From positions 1-5,499 of the forward strand of contig JAUVQC010000106.1 of assembly GCA_030598305.1 (NCBI GenBank): 5,499 bases of DNA. The letters run 5' to 3'. A program made the translations under genes and the position numbers. Numbering within the stretch: the stretch's first letter is position 1; each line of letters opens with the position of its first letter. The notes beneath the pieces were generated by a model. The model saw nothing but the letters and a program-made list of their open reading frames with translations. It searched no databases and was not told the DNA's origin. Origin of the DNA: Actinomycetes bacterium (GTDB lineage: Bacteria > Actinomycetota > Acidimicrobiia > UBA5794). Positions 1 through 5,499 of this stretch are shown in pieces.

Positions 1-41
1 CGTTGCGTCCCTTTGACGTCCGCGGCCGCTACCGATTCCAT
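1..41 (-). CDS. Start of the gene downstream of glyA (partial, unidentified)
   Basis: An ATG at 41-39 opens a frame reading MESVAAADVKGTQ before the window ends. A good ribosome binding site, GGGAAGG at 56-50, lies 8 bases upstream, and an in-frame TGA further upstream leaves no other usual start. The gene begins 99 bases after the glyA stop. Thirteen residues are too few to name a product. In related genomes, genes for cytidylate deaminases, phosphatases or the cell-wall WecA/TagO transferase can follow glyA, but nothing visible chooses between these. The call rests on the start codon, its ribosome binding site and the dense same-strand gene order. Confidence 0.45.
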   Translation of the reverse strand, partial: MESVAAADVKGTQ

Positions 42-51
42 GGTGCCTGCC

Positions 52-64
52 TTCCCAACGGGAA
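52..64 (-). promoter_or_regulatory. Leader hairpin overlapping a ribosome binding site
   Basis: TTCCC-GTT-GGGAA is a perfect 5-base inverted repeat. Its 3' arm is the first part of the GGGAAGG ribosome binding site of the gene starting at 41, so if folded it would partly hide that site. It falls at the 5' end of the transcript predicted from the candidate promoter at 102-74. The 3-base loop makes it only marginally stable. Confidence 0.25.
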
Positions 65-70
65 CCGTGC

Positions 71-96
71 AAAAGCCTACTCATCGAACGAGTGGG
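71..96 (-). terminator. Possible weak terminator after glyA
   Basis: Forty-four bases past the glyA stop, the minus strand can fold as CCCACTCG-TTCGA-TGAGTAGG, an 8-pair stem with one C/A mismatch and one G-U pair, followed by CTTTT. The stem is imperfect and the T-run is only four long, so termination would be weak at best. It shares its bases with the candidate promoter at 102-74. Confidence 0.25.
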
Positions 97-102
97 TGTC
101 CA
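74..102 (-). promoter_or_regulatory. Candidate promoter for the gene after glyA
   Basis: On the minus strand TGGACA (102-97, five of six bases matching TTGACA) is followed after exactly 17 bases by TAGGCT (79-74), which fits TAnnnT. The predicted start near position 67 would give a leader of about 25 bases before the ATG at 41. The elements overlap the possible terminator hairpin at 96-76, so the two readings compete. Confidence 0.35.
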
Positions 103-140
103 TGGCTGGGACAAGTCAAGGGAACCTGAAGAAGATCCGC

Positions 141-1412
141 CTACACGTAACCGTTGAATTCGACCGGGTACGCGGGGAAACCGTCGATGAGCTCGGTGAC
201 GATCGGTCGGAGTTGATCGAGCACGGCGGTGTCGTGCCGCTGGCGGAGGATCTCAACGATGACGCGACCAAGCACGATCATCTGTTCCTGCTTCATCCCC
301 GCAGTCGTCACCGATGCAGTCCCGATCCTGATGCCTGACGTGATGAACGGCGAGCGAGGGTCGAAAGGAATCGAGTTGCGATTGAGCGTGATCCCCATCT
401 CATCGAGCAGAATTCCCGCCTCCTTGCCCGTGAGATCGTCATCGATGGATCGGACATCGCTCAAGAACATGTGGTTCTCCGTGCCACCGCCAACGACCCT
501 CACGCCGGACTCGATCATTGTGTCGGCAAGCACGGATGCGTTGCGTACGATCTGGAGTGCGTAGTCCCTGAACGATGGCTCTGCTGCTTGCTTGAAACAC
601 AGGGCCTTGCCACCGATCTGGTGGTTGATCGCACCGCCCTGGGTGATGGGAAACACGGCCTTGTCGATGGCTTTCGCATACTCCTCGGTTGAGAGGATCA
701 AGCCACCTCGCGGTCCACGAAGCGCCTTGTGGGTGGATGCGGTAACGATGTGGGCGTGCGGGACAGGATTCGGGTGAGAACCACCAGCAATGAGTCCGAT
801 GATGTGTGCCGCATCGACGAGGAAGATCGCACCGACCTCGTCGGCTATCTCGCGAAAGGCAGCCCAGTCGATGATGCGCGAGTACGCCGAGTAACCGGCG
901 ACGATCATCTTTGGTTGATGCTCGATCGCGAGCTTGCGAACATTCTCCATGTCGATGAGCTCGGTTCCCTCGTCGACTCCGTAGGGCACAAAGTTGAAGA
1001 GCCGCCCCGAGAAGTTGACGGGTGACCCGTGGGTCAGGTGCCCGCCCTGGTCGAGCGCCATGCCGAGGATCGTGTCACCCGGATCGAGCACCGCAAGGTA
1101 CGCGGCCATGACGGCCTGAGAACCGGAGTGCGGCTGGACGTTTGCGTGCTCAGATCCAAAGAGGCTGTTGGCCCTGTCAATGGCGAGGTTCTCGATCTCA
1201 TCGATGACCTCGCAACCCTCGTAGTACCGACGACCCGGGTAGCCCTCCGAATACTTGTTGGCGAGGACGGACCCTGATGCTTCCATCATCGCATAGCTGA
1301 CGAAGTTCTCCGATGCGATGAGCTGGATCTTCGAGCGCTGCCGATGGGCGTCTTTGGCGATGAGGGCGGCGAGTGTCGGATCAGCTTCCGCAAGCGGTTT
1401 CATATCGGTCAT
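141..1412 (-). CDS. glyA: Serine hydroxymethyltransferase
   Basis: This PLP enzyme of fold type I interconverts serine plus tetrahydrofolate with glycine plus 5,10-methylene-THF, feeding glycine, purine, thymidylate and formyl-methionine synthesis. The 423 residues are full length. Visible features are KYSEGYPGRRYYEG at 53-66 (active-site Glu and Tyr), GGHLTHGSPVNFSG at 123-136 with the PLP-stacking His125, the PLP-nitrogen Asp200 and His203 in LVDAAHIIGL, the Schiff-base Lys229 in STHKALRGPRGG, and the substrate-carboxylate Arg362 in TSGIRIGT. Some usually strict stretches are altered: ASTHKAL for the common TTTHKTL, DQGGHL for the usual SHGGHL or AHGGHL, and FPITQGGAINHQIGGKA where FPGxQGGPLMHVIAAKA is common. 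All catalytic residues are kept, so it is probably active. The ATG at 1412 has AAGGGG at 1424-1419, 6 bases away. It stands 130 bases from the preceding gene and may have its own promoter. It ends with TAG. Confidence 0.97.
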   Translation of the reverse strand: MTDMKPLAEADPTLAALIAKDAHRQRSKIQLIASENFVSYAMMEASGSVLANKYSEGYPGRRYYEGCEVIDEIENLAIDRANSLFGSEHANVQPHSGSQAVMAAYLAVLDPGDTILGMALDQGGHLTHGSPVNFSGRLFNFVPYGVDEGTELIDMENVRKLAIEHQPKMIVAGYSAYSRIIDWAAFREIADEVGAIFLVDAAHIIGLIAGGSHPNPVPHAHIVTASTHKALRGPRGGLILSTEEYAKAIDKAVFPITQGGAINHQIGGKALCFKQAAEPSFRDYALQIVRNASVLADTMIESGVRVVGGGTENHMFLSDVRSIDDDLTGKEAGILLDEMGITLNRNSIPFDPRSPFITSGIRIGTASVTTAGMKQEQMIVLGRVIVEILRQRHDTAVLDQLRPIVTELIDGFPAYPVEFNGYV

Positions 1413-1487
1413 GCATTGCCCCTTGGAGGTGTCGCTTCGGAGAATCTAGTCTCATGCCACGACGAAACGAAGACCCAGGTCAGATAC

Positions 1488-1500
1488 TGCCAGATTGGCA
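1488..1500. promoter_or_regulatory. Perfect 13-base palindrome upstream of glyA, possible operator
   Basis: TGCCA-GAT-TGGCA is a perfect inverted repeat with 5-base arms and a 3-base centre, in the intergenic region 76 bases before the glyA ATG. It directly abuts the candidate -10 element at 1506-1501, so a protein bound here would cover the predicted transcription start. The arms are too short and lack a following T-run, so it is not a terminator. The cognate regulator is unknown, and a 5-base repeat can arise by chance. Confidence 0.25.
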
Positions 1501-1527
1501 ACAGTAGGCGAGACTCCACGTACTCAA
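1501..1527 (-). promoter_or_regulatory. Weak candidate promoter for glyA
   Basis: On the minus strand TTGAGT (1527-1522) lies 15 bases before TACTGT (1506-1501), which fits the TAnnnT pattern of actinobacterial -10 elements. The spacing is shorter than the ideal 17. An alternative -10, TAGATT (minus strand, 1448-1443), has no convincing -35 partner. The main support is that a 130-base gap separates glyA from the operon upstream. Confidence 0.2.
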
Positions 1528-1542
1528 CCGATCAATTCTCGA

Positions 1543-2046
1543 TCATTCGGCAACGACGGCCCGACCGCGGTCGAATATGCGATCCGCAAGGCCGACCGCC
1601 GGCAGGGGCATGAGAGGAGCAACGATTGCATACACGGTGTGATCAACCCAGTACACCGAGACAGCGATGATCGACACCAGGATCACGCCACCAACGCGGG
1701 TAAGCATCCGAAACTGGTTCCCGAGCGGGGGGAGTCCCACCGTCCCACCGACACCAATGGCGAGCACGGGAGCAGCCACCAGATATGACGGCGAACCGGT
1801 GGAGGTGAAGACGACCGTCATCGTCGTTGCAGCAACGATCGCATACAGGGACGAGTGGAACGCCACCGTCTGGCCGTCCTCGACTCCGCTGAAAATCACC
1901 ATCGCGTACATGGCGAAGACGATTCCGATAGCGATGATGCTCAGGCCTGTGACCCTGCTCGACTGAATGGCGAGCAGGCCGAACCACAGGGCGAGTGCCG
2001 CGATCAGTGTCCCGACTCCGATGCCAAGCCATTTGGATTGCTTCAC
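1543..2046 (-). CDS. Small polytopic membrane protein of unknown function
   Basis: I do not recognise this 167-residue protein. It is mostly hydrophobic, with predicted membrane segments at about 5-27, 33-53, 64-82, 86-105, 115-134 and 136-155 (five or six in all). There is a short polar loop GVEDGQ at 54-59, a glycine/proline-rich loop (GVGGTVGLPPLGNQ) at 98-111, and a charged C-terminal tail (ADRIFDRGRAVVAE) from 154. A lysine-bearing N terminus (MKQSK) would favour N-in topology. No catalytic motif or transporter signature is apparent. The GTG start overlaps the tsaC TGA stop as GTGA, and no ribosome binding site is visible just upstream, so translation probably depends on coupling to tsaC. 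The membrane-protein composition and continuous frame make a chance frame unlikely. It appears to be the last gene of the translation operon. It may be a lineage-restricted conserved hypothetical protein, which I cannot verify here. Confidence 0.85.
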   Translation of the reverse strand: MKQSKWLGIGVGTLIAALALWFGLLAIQSSRVTGLSIIAIGIVFAMYAMVIFSGVEDGQTVAFHSSLYAIVAATTMTVVFTSTGSPSYLVAAPVLAIGVGGTVGLPPLGNQFRMLTRVGGVILVSIIAVSVYWVDHTVYAIVAPLMPLPAVGLADRIFDRGRAVVAE

Positions 2047-2603
2047 GGGGCGATCGGGCCAGTCCTCAACACGACCTCTGAGGGTTGGGTGAGGTCGACG
2101 AGCGTCGAGGGTTCCCCGCCGCCCGAGTCGCCGGGAAGATAGGTGAGGACCTCGCCATCGAAGATCGCCTGGGCTTCATCCGAGGATCGGACCGGTTCAT
2201 CGTCAGACTTGTTCGCTGAAGTGACGGCGAGAGGTCCAGTGAGGTCGAGCAGCTCAAGGGCAACCGGATGATCAGGGCAACGAAGGGCAACTGTGCGTGC
2301 CTTGGTATCCCCGAGCCAATCAGGAGCCGTGTCGAGGCGTGGCACCACGAGGGTCACGGCGCCCGGCCAGTAGCGGTCAGCCAACTCAAGGGCACGGTCA
2401 GACATTGCTCCCAACGAAAGCCCCTGCTCGAGAGACGCAACAAGGATCGCGATCGGCTTGCCGTCGTCGCGACCCTTGAGTTCATAGAGGCGTTCAAGTG
2501 CGGCCTCGTCATAGAGATCAGCCGCGATCCCGTACACGGTATCCGTTGGCACACCGACGATCTCGCCGCGCTTGATGGCCCTTGCTGCTGCCGCAACGTC
2601 CAT
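2043..2603 (-). CDS. tsaC: L-threonylcarbamoyladenylate synthase, TsaC/YrdC type
   Basis: This cytosolic enzyme makes threonylcarbamoyl-AMP from threonine, bicarbonate and ATP, the first step of the universal t6A37 modification of ANN-decoding tRNAs. The 186 residues form a single YrdC domain without the Sua5 C-terminal extension. Family features are PTDTVYGI at 19-26, the substrate-binding KGR at 43-45 followed by KP at 49-50, the RYWPGAVTLV segment at 77-86, TSAN at 128-131, and the closing pattern STLVD...LRTGPI at 166-184. Two positions usually conserved differ: Asp46 follows KGR where Pro is common, and Asp134 replaces the usual Gly after TSANxS. The ATG at 2603 has a strong ribosome binding site, GGGAGGG at 2615-2609, 5 bases away. 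The gap from prmC is 31 bases. Its stop forms a GTGA overlap with the next gene. Some databases would name it ywlC or sua5. Confidence 0.96.
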   Translation of the reverse strand: MDVAAAARAIKRGEIVGVPTDTVYGIAADLYDEAALERLYELKGRDDGKPIAILVASLEQGLSLGAMSDRALELADRYWPGAVTLVVPRLDTAPDWLGDTKARTVALRCPDHPVALELLDLTGPLAVTSANKSDDEPVRSSDEAQAIFDGEVLTYLPGDSGGGEPSTLVDLTQPSEVVLRTGPIAP

Positions 2604-2608
2604 TCACA

Positions 2609-2615
2609 CCCTCCC
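2609..2615 (-). promoter_or_regulatory. Strong ribosome binding site of tsaC
   Basis: GGGAGGG lies 5 bases before the tsaC ATG inside the 31-base prmC-tsaC gap. It fixes the start at 2603 and contrasts with the weak or absent sites before prfA and the membrane protein at 2046-1543. Confidence 0.7.
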
Positions 2616-2634
2616 AGTGCAGTGTCCCCCAACG

Positions 2635-3447
2635 CTACCCGAATCTGAGCCTTCCGAAGACGTAACGATCCCGACCGGTGAGGTCCTCGAGAATGGTCGC
2701 GTCGTATCGCTTGAACAGCTCTGCGATTCGATCGCCGTGAAACTCCGATATCTCACACGCGACAACTCCGCCCGGTGATAGCCACGCTTCGGCATCTCTG
2801 GCGATCGAGGCAAGCACCTCATCCCCACCAGGTCCTGCCACAAGGGCGACATCGGGCTCCGCCAGTACCTCAGCTGGCAGGGATGTACGCTCGTTCGCAG
2901 CGAGATAGGGCGGGTTCGATACCAGCACATCGACCCTTCCCCTGATCGCATCCGGTAACACGCTGAAGAGATCACCGGTAAGGATGGTTACCTCAAGATC
3001 GTTTCTGGCTGCGTTCTCGAGGGCGACGTTTGCAGCTTCCTCTGACACATCCACCGCGTAGACCTCGGCCTCAGGGAACGTCGCAGCGAGAGCGAGTGCG
3101 AGATTGCCGCTCCCTGTGCATAGATCGACGATCACGCGCGGTACATCGACCGTCGCCACAACGCGCTCGAACAAGTACTCGGTTTCAGGCCTTGGGATCA
3201 GGACTCTGGGATCGACGCCCAGCACAACCGGTCCGAAGGGGACGGTGCCCTCGATGTACTGGAGTGGTTCCTTGCTGCGACGACGTTCCACGTAGGAGCT
3301 GAATGTCGTGCGTTGCGTCTTCGAAACGTCGAATCCCAAGAGGACGTCGGATCGATTCCGACAAGTAGCTGCCATGAGAAGCCGCACGGCCTCGTGATCG
3401 GGGAGGTCGTCAGCCTCGGCCAGGAGGTCGCGCGACCACACGGTCAC
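2635..3447 (-). CDS. prmC: Release factor glutamine methyltransferase PrmC (HemK)
   Basis: This SAM-dependent enzyme N5-methylates the glutamine of the GGQ motif in RF1 and RF2, which speeds peptide release; its substrate is encoded immediately upstream. At 270 residues it is slightly short for the family but complete. A small helical N-terminal domain (about 1-75) includes RRRSKEPLQYIEG at 56-68, then PRPETE at 85-90. The Rossmann-type methyltransferase domain follows, with SAM motif I VDLCTGSGNLAL at 108-119, an acidic residue for the SAM ribose in VYAVD at 129-133, and the substrate-glutamine motif NPPY at 178-181. The C terminus GRDRYVFGRL matches the family. The GTG start at 3447 overlaps the prfA stop as GTGA. 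A second in-frame GTG at 3441 is better spaced (9 bases rather than 3) from the AGAGGA ribosome binding site at 3456-3451 and may be the true start, removing two residues. It ends with TAG. Confidence 0.97.
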   Translation of the reverse strand: MTVWSRDLLAEADDLPDHEAVRLLMAATCRNRSDVLLGFDVSKTQRTTFSSYVERRRSKEPLQYIEGTVPFGPVVLGVDPRVLIPRPETEYLFERVVATVDVPRVIVDLCTGSGNLALALAATFPEAEVYAVDVSEEAANVALENAARNDLEVTILTGDLFSVLPDAIRGRVDVLVSNPPYLAANERTSLPAEVLAEPDVALVAGPGGDEVLASIARDAEAWLSPGGVVACEISEFHGDRIAELFKRYDATILEDLTGRDRYVFGRLRFG

Positions 3448-4523
3448 ACTTCCTCTGCGAGCCTCTGGGCGACATCATCGGCGATGAGCGCGGCGTGCAG
3501 GTCTTCGAGGTCACCGTCGAGTACGTCATGAAGCGAGTGGATCGTCATGCCGATGCGGTGATCGGTAACCCGGTTCTCCTTGAAGTTGTACGTCCTGATC
3601 TTCTCGGAACGCTGTCCCGAACCGACCTGGGACCTGCGCACCGATGCCCGCTCCCCCTGCTGCTCCTCAAGTTGGATCTGATACAGCCGAGCGCGTAGCA
3701 CTCGCATCGCCTTCAGCTTGTTCTGGAGCTGGGACTTCTCGTCCTGACACGACACGACGATCCCCGTCGGCTTGTGCGTGATCCGCACGGCCGAGTCAGT
3801 GGTGTTCACCGACTGTCCACCGGGTCCCTGGGACCGCATGGTTTCAACGATGAGGTCATTGTCGTGCAGTTCGACCTCAACCTCTTCAACCTCGGGGAGC
3901 ACCGCAACGGTACCCATCGAGGTATGGATCCGACCCTGGGACTCGGTCCTGGGAACACGCTGAACCCGGTGCGGACCAGCCTCATATTTGAACCGCGAAT
4001 ATGCGCCCTTACCTTTGACCGCAAAGGTGACCTCTTTGATACCACCACCGTCCGTTGGTGCAACGTCGATTGGTTCGATGGTCCATCCCGATCGCTCAAC
4101 GAACCGCTCGTACATCCGATAGAGGTCACCAGCCCAGAGCGCGGCTTCGTCTCCGCCAGCAGCTGACCTGATCTCGACGATCACGTCCTTCTCGTCGTCA
4201 GGGTCCTTCGGCACAAGCAGCACCCGTAGTTCAGACTCAAGATCTTCGAGTTCAGACGTCCTGGATGCGATGGTCTCGTTGAGATAGTCGACCATCTCGG
4301 CATCGTCCTCGAGATTGACGAGTTCCCGCGCGTCGGCGATCTCCGCCTCGGCCTCGACGTACTTCCGGTACGCATCAACAACGGGCTTCAACGCCGAGTG
4401 CCTCCTCGTTACCTCGCGATAGCGGTTCTGATCGCCAAGCACATCGGGATCGACAAGCTGTGAAAGGACCTCTTCGAACGCGACCTCGGTGGCCGCAAGT
4501 CGGCCTCTGAGGCTGTCATCCAT
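3444..4523 (-). CDS. prfA: Peptide chain release factor 1 (RF1)
   Basis: RF1 recognises UAA and UAG stop codons in the ribosomal A site and triggers peptide release. The 359-residue length is typical. The N-terminal part is a charged helical domain (about 1-105). The region 117-133 ([17 protein letters not shown]) is a family signature. The codon-recognition tripeptide of the PxT type is PRT at 191-193, within [14 protein letters not shown]; this makes it RF1 rather than RF2, which carries SPF. The catalytic GGQ is at 235-237 in [10 protein letters not shown], with Gln237 the residue methylated by PrmC. The start is ATG at 4523-4521, giving MDDSLRGRL. An upstream in-frame TTG at 4595 would add 24 non-homologous residues lying inside the DUF1385 gene and was rejected. 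The gene overlaps DUF1385 by 8 bases, has only a weak ribosome binding site, and shares a GTGA stop/start with prmC, so translation is probably coupled on both sides. Confidence 0.98.
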   Translation of the reverse strand: MDDSLRGRLAATEVAFEEVLSQLVDPDVLGDQNRYREVTRRHSALKPVVDAYRKYVEAEAEIADARELVNLEDDAEMVDYLNETIASRTSELEDLESELRVLLVPKDPDDEKDVIVEIRSAAGGDEAALWAGDLYRMYERFVERSGWTIEPIDVAPTDGGGIKEVTFAVKGKGAYSRFKYEAGPHRVQRVPRTESQGRIHTSMGTVAVLPEVEEVEVELHDNDLIVETMRSQGPGGQSVNTTDSAVRITHKPTGIVVSCQDEKSQLQNKLKAMRVLRARLYQIQLEEQQGERASVRRSQVGSGQRSEKIRTYNFKENRVTDHRIGMTIHSLHDVLDGDLEDLHAALIADDVAQRLAEEV

Positions 4524-5460
4524 TCGACAGTCCGAGATCGAACTCTGCTGCGAGCGCGGCGGGAACAATCGCTCCCCGTGCCTTGACGGATTCAACCTCT
4601 GATGGTTCGAGGGCAGCGATCAGGGAAGCCACGGCGACCTCGATCTGATCATCTGATGGTTCCTTTGTCGTAATCGATTGGATCCACATGCCCGGCTTGG
4701 ATGCCCACGCGACCCACGAGTGACCAGCTGCAGCCTTGAGAATCTCGTAGGAGATCCCTGCGATCACAGGGATGAGCAGGATGCGAGCGGCGACCTGCCA
4801 TCCGAACGGCAGTGGGGCGAGCGTGAGGAAGACGACGAACGCGACCATCGCAACGATGATGATGAACGATGTCCCGCACCGTGGGTGGCGTGGGCTGTAC
4901 TTCTGGATCGACTCGATGTCGAGCGGATCGCCGTTCTCATACGCATGGATCGTCTTGTGCTCAGCACCGTGATACTGGAACACCCGCTGGATCTCGGCGC
5001 TGCGCCCGATCAGCCAGATGTAGCCGACTATGAGACCGATCCTCAGGGCTCCATCGATGATCACGAAGAGAATCGAGTTCCCACCGAGTAGGTCCTTGAG
5101 CCAGTTGGCAGCGAATGCAGGAGCGAGGACGAAGATCGCGAGCGCACCGACAATGGCGATAACCATCGTGAAGATGATCTCTTTGCGACCGATCTCTTCT
5201 TCTTCCTCGCCCGACTTCTCAGCGGACCACGAGAGCGCTCGGAACCCGAGTGTCATCGCCTCGATGAGCACGAACACGCCGCGTAGGAATGGCACTTTCG
5301 CGAGTGGGTTCCTCGAAGAGAGGGCGGGAAGCTCGTTGCGCTTCGCCTCGATTATTCCGTCGGGCCGTCGTGCTGCGACAGCCCAGGCGTCCGGGGCGCG
5401 CATCATGACGCCCTCGATGACCGCCTGGCCGCCTACAGACGCGCCAGGAGATCTGGACAA
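4516..5460 (-). CDS. DUF1385 (YqhQ-like) integral membrane protein
   Basis: This 314-residue protein has the family hallmarks: an N-terminal GGQAVIEGVMMR at about residues 10-21, YHGAEHKTIHAYENG at 163-177, and SPRHPRCGTSF at 189-199, whose His and Cys residues are the conserved polar core. Hydrophobic segments lie at about 95-119, 129-152, 197-218 and 221-243, with a weaker one near 56-77; an acidic patch (GEEEEEIG) lies at 84-91. The role is unknown: the conserved His/Cys/Glu residues at membrane boundaries would suit metal binding or catalysis, but this is not established. The start must lie upstream of GGQAV, and the only candidate is TTG at 5460-5458, directly after the previous TAG stop, with a GAGG ribosome binding site at 5469-5466 (5-base spacing). 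It ends 8 bases inside prfA. Linkage of this family with prfA recurs in Actinomycetota and Firmicutes, but no functional tie is known to me. Confidence 0.93.
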   Translation of the reverse strand: MSRSPGASVGGQAVIEGVMMRAPDAWAVAARRPDGIIEAKRNELPALSSRNPLAKVPFLRGVFVLIEAMTLGFRALSWSAEKSGEEEEEIGRKEIIFTMVIAIVGALAIFVLAPAFAANWLKDLLGGNSILFVIIDGALRIGLIVGYIWLIGRSAEIQRVFQYHGAEHKTIHAYENGDPLDIESIQKYSPRHPRCGTSFIIIVAMVAFVVFLTLAPLPFGWQVAARILLIPVIAGISYEILKAAAGHSWVAWASKPGMWIQSITTKEPSDDQIEVAVASLIAALEPSEVESVKARGAIVPAALAAEFDLGLSNG

Positions 5461-5499
5461 CTACGCCTCGGTTTCGGAGGCAGCCTCAGCTTCTGGCTC
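5461..5499 (-). CDS. C-terminal end of an upstream gene, probably ribosomal protein L31 (partial)
   Basis: The minus strand entering the window reads EPEAEAASETEA and then a TAG stop at 5463-5461. Only this 12-residue Glu/Ala-rich tail is visible, so the sequence alone does not identify the protein. Acidic, alanine-rich C-terminal tails occur on ribosomal protein L31 in some Actinomycetota, and rpmE commonly precedes DUF1385 and prfA in that phylum, so rpmE is the best guess (inference). The open frame runs off the window edge. The stop codon is immediately followed, in the same frame, by the TTG start of the DUF1385 gene, so the two are very probably translationally coupled. Another protein with an acidic tail cannot be excluded. 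Confidence 0.5.
   Translation of the reverse strand, partial: EPEAEAASETEA

Noticed and set aside
3..338. Plus-strand open frame at the left edge, covering the glyA 3' end
   Set aside because: It is mostly antisense to glyA, shows no recognisable motif, and has no ribosome binding site worth noting.
1440..1453. GAGA-ATCTAG-TCTC inverted repeat upstream of glyA
   Set aside because: Only four outer pairs match cleanly and the core is imperfect; not distinguishable from chance.
2604..2975. Minus-strand frame of 123 codons overlapping prmC
   Set aside because: Out of frame with prmC, whose NPPY and SAM motifs lie in the other frame; no motif in this one.
3823..3835. Perfect inverted repeat GGTCCC-T-GGGACC
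   Set aside because: It lies inside the prfA codons for the conserved SQGP just before GGQ, and similar CCTGGGA words recur at other Ser-Gln or Gln-Gly codons nearby, so coding constraint explains it.
3774..4166. Plus-strand open frame of 130 codons inside prfA
   Set aside because: A shadow of the conserved RF1 coding region on the other strand; its composition reflects the antisense of RF1 codons.
4524..4595. Longer prfA with a TTG start at 4595
   Set aside because: It would add 24 residues unlike RF1 N termini and overlap the DUF1385 gene deeply; the ATG at 4523 gives the normal 359-residue length.
4678..5091. Plus-strand open frame of 137 codons inside the DUF1385 gene
   Set aside because: It is antisense to a conserved gene, rich in Asp/Arg as expected from reversed codons, with no family resemblance.

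Overview
The window is a densely packed, single-strand stretch of bacterial chromosome. All seven features that look like genes, complete or partial, lie on the minus strand, so the transcription order runs from high to low coordinates. The moderately GC-rich base composition, the GTG/TTG starts and the gene order (probable rpmE, DUF1385, prfA, prmC, tsaC, then glyA) suggest an actinomycetote, possibly from a deep lineage such as Acidimicrobiia. This is inference from gene order and protein style. No taxonomic marker in the window settles it.

In transcription order: the last 12 codons of an upstream gene, probably ribosomal protein L31 (5499-5461); a DUF1385/YqhQ-type membrane protein (5460-4516); peptide chain release factor 1, prfA (4523-3444); the release-factor glutamine methyltransferase prmC (3447-2635); a TsaC/YrdC-type threonylcarbamoyl-AMP synthase (2603-2043); a small unrecognised polytopic membrane protein (2046-1543); a 130-base intergenic region with weak promoter-like and operator-like sequences; serine hydroxymethyltransferase glyA (1412-141); and a 99-base gap leading to the first 13 codons of another gene (41-1).

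The block from 5499 to 1543 looks like one operon. Neighbouring genes abut (TAG directly followed by TTG), overlap by 4 bases (GTGA, twice) or 8 bases, or are separated by only 31 bases. The theme is translation: a probable ribosomal protein, the factor that ends translation at UAA/UAG, the enzyme that methylates that factor's GGQ glutamine, and the first enzyme of tRNA t6A37 synthesis. The DUF1385 protein and the small membrane protein are passengers of unknown role. glyA sits after a real gap with its own ribosome binding site and may be transcribed separately. It supplies glycine and one-carbon units.

This is mostly a conserved housekeeping region. I see no mobile element, CRISPR array, tRNA, rRNA or defence system, and no gene-free stretch longer than 300 bases. 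Points worth a second look are the in-frame TAG|TTG junction upstream of the RF1 gene, the unrecognised membrane protein, unusual residues in the SHMT and RF1 signature motifs, a perfect palindrome upstream of glyA, and a leader hairpin that could cover the ribosome binding site of the gene after glyA.
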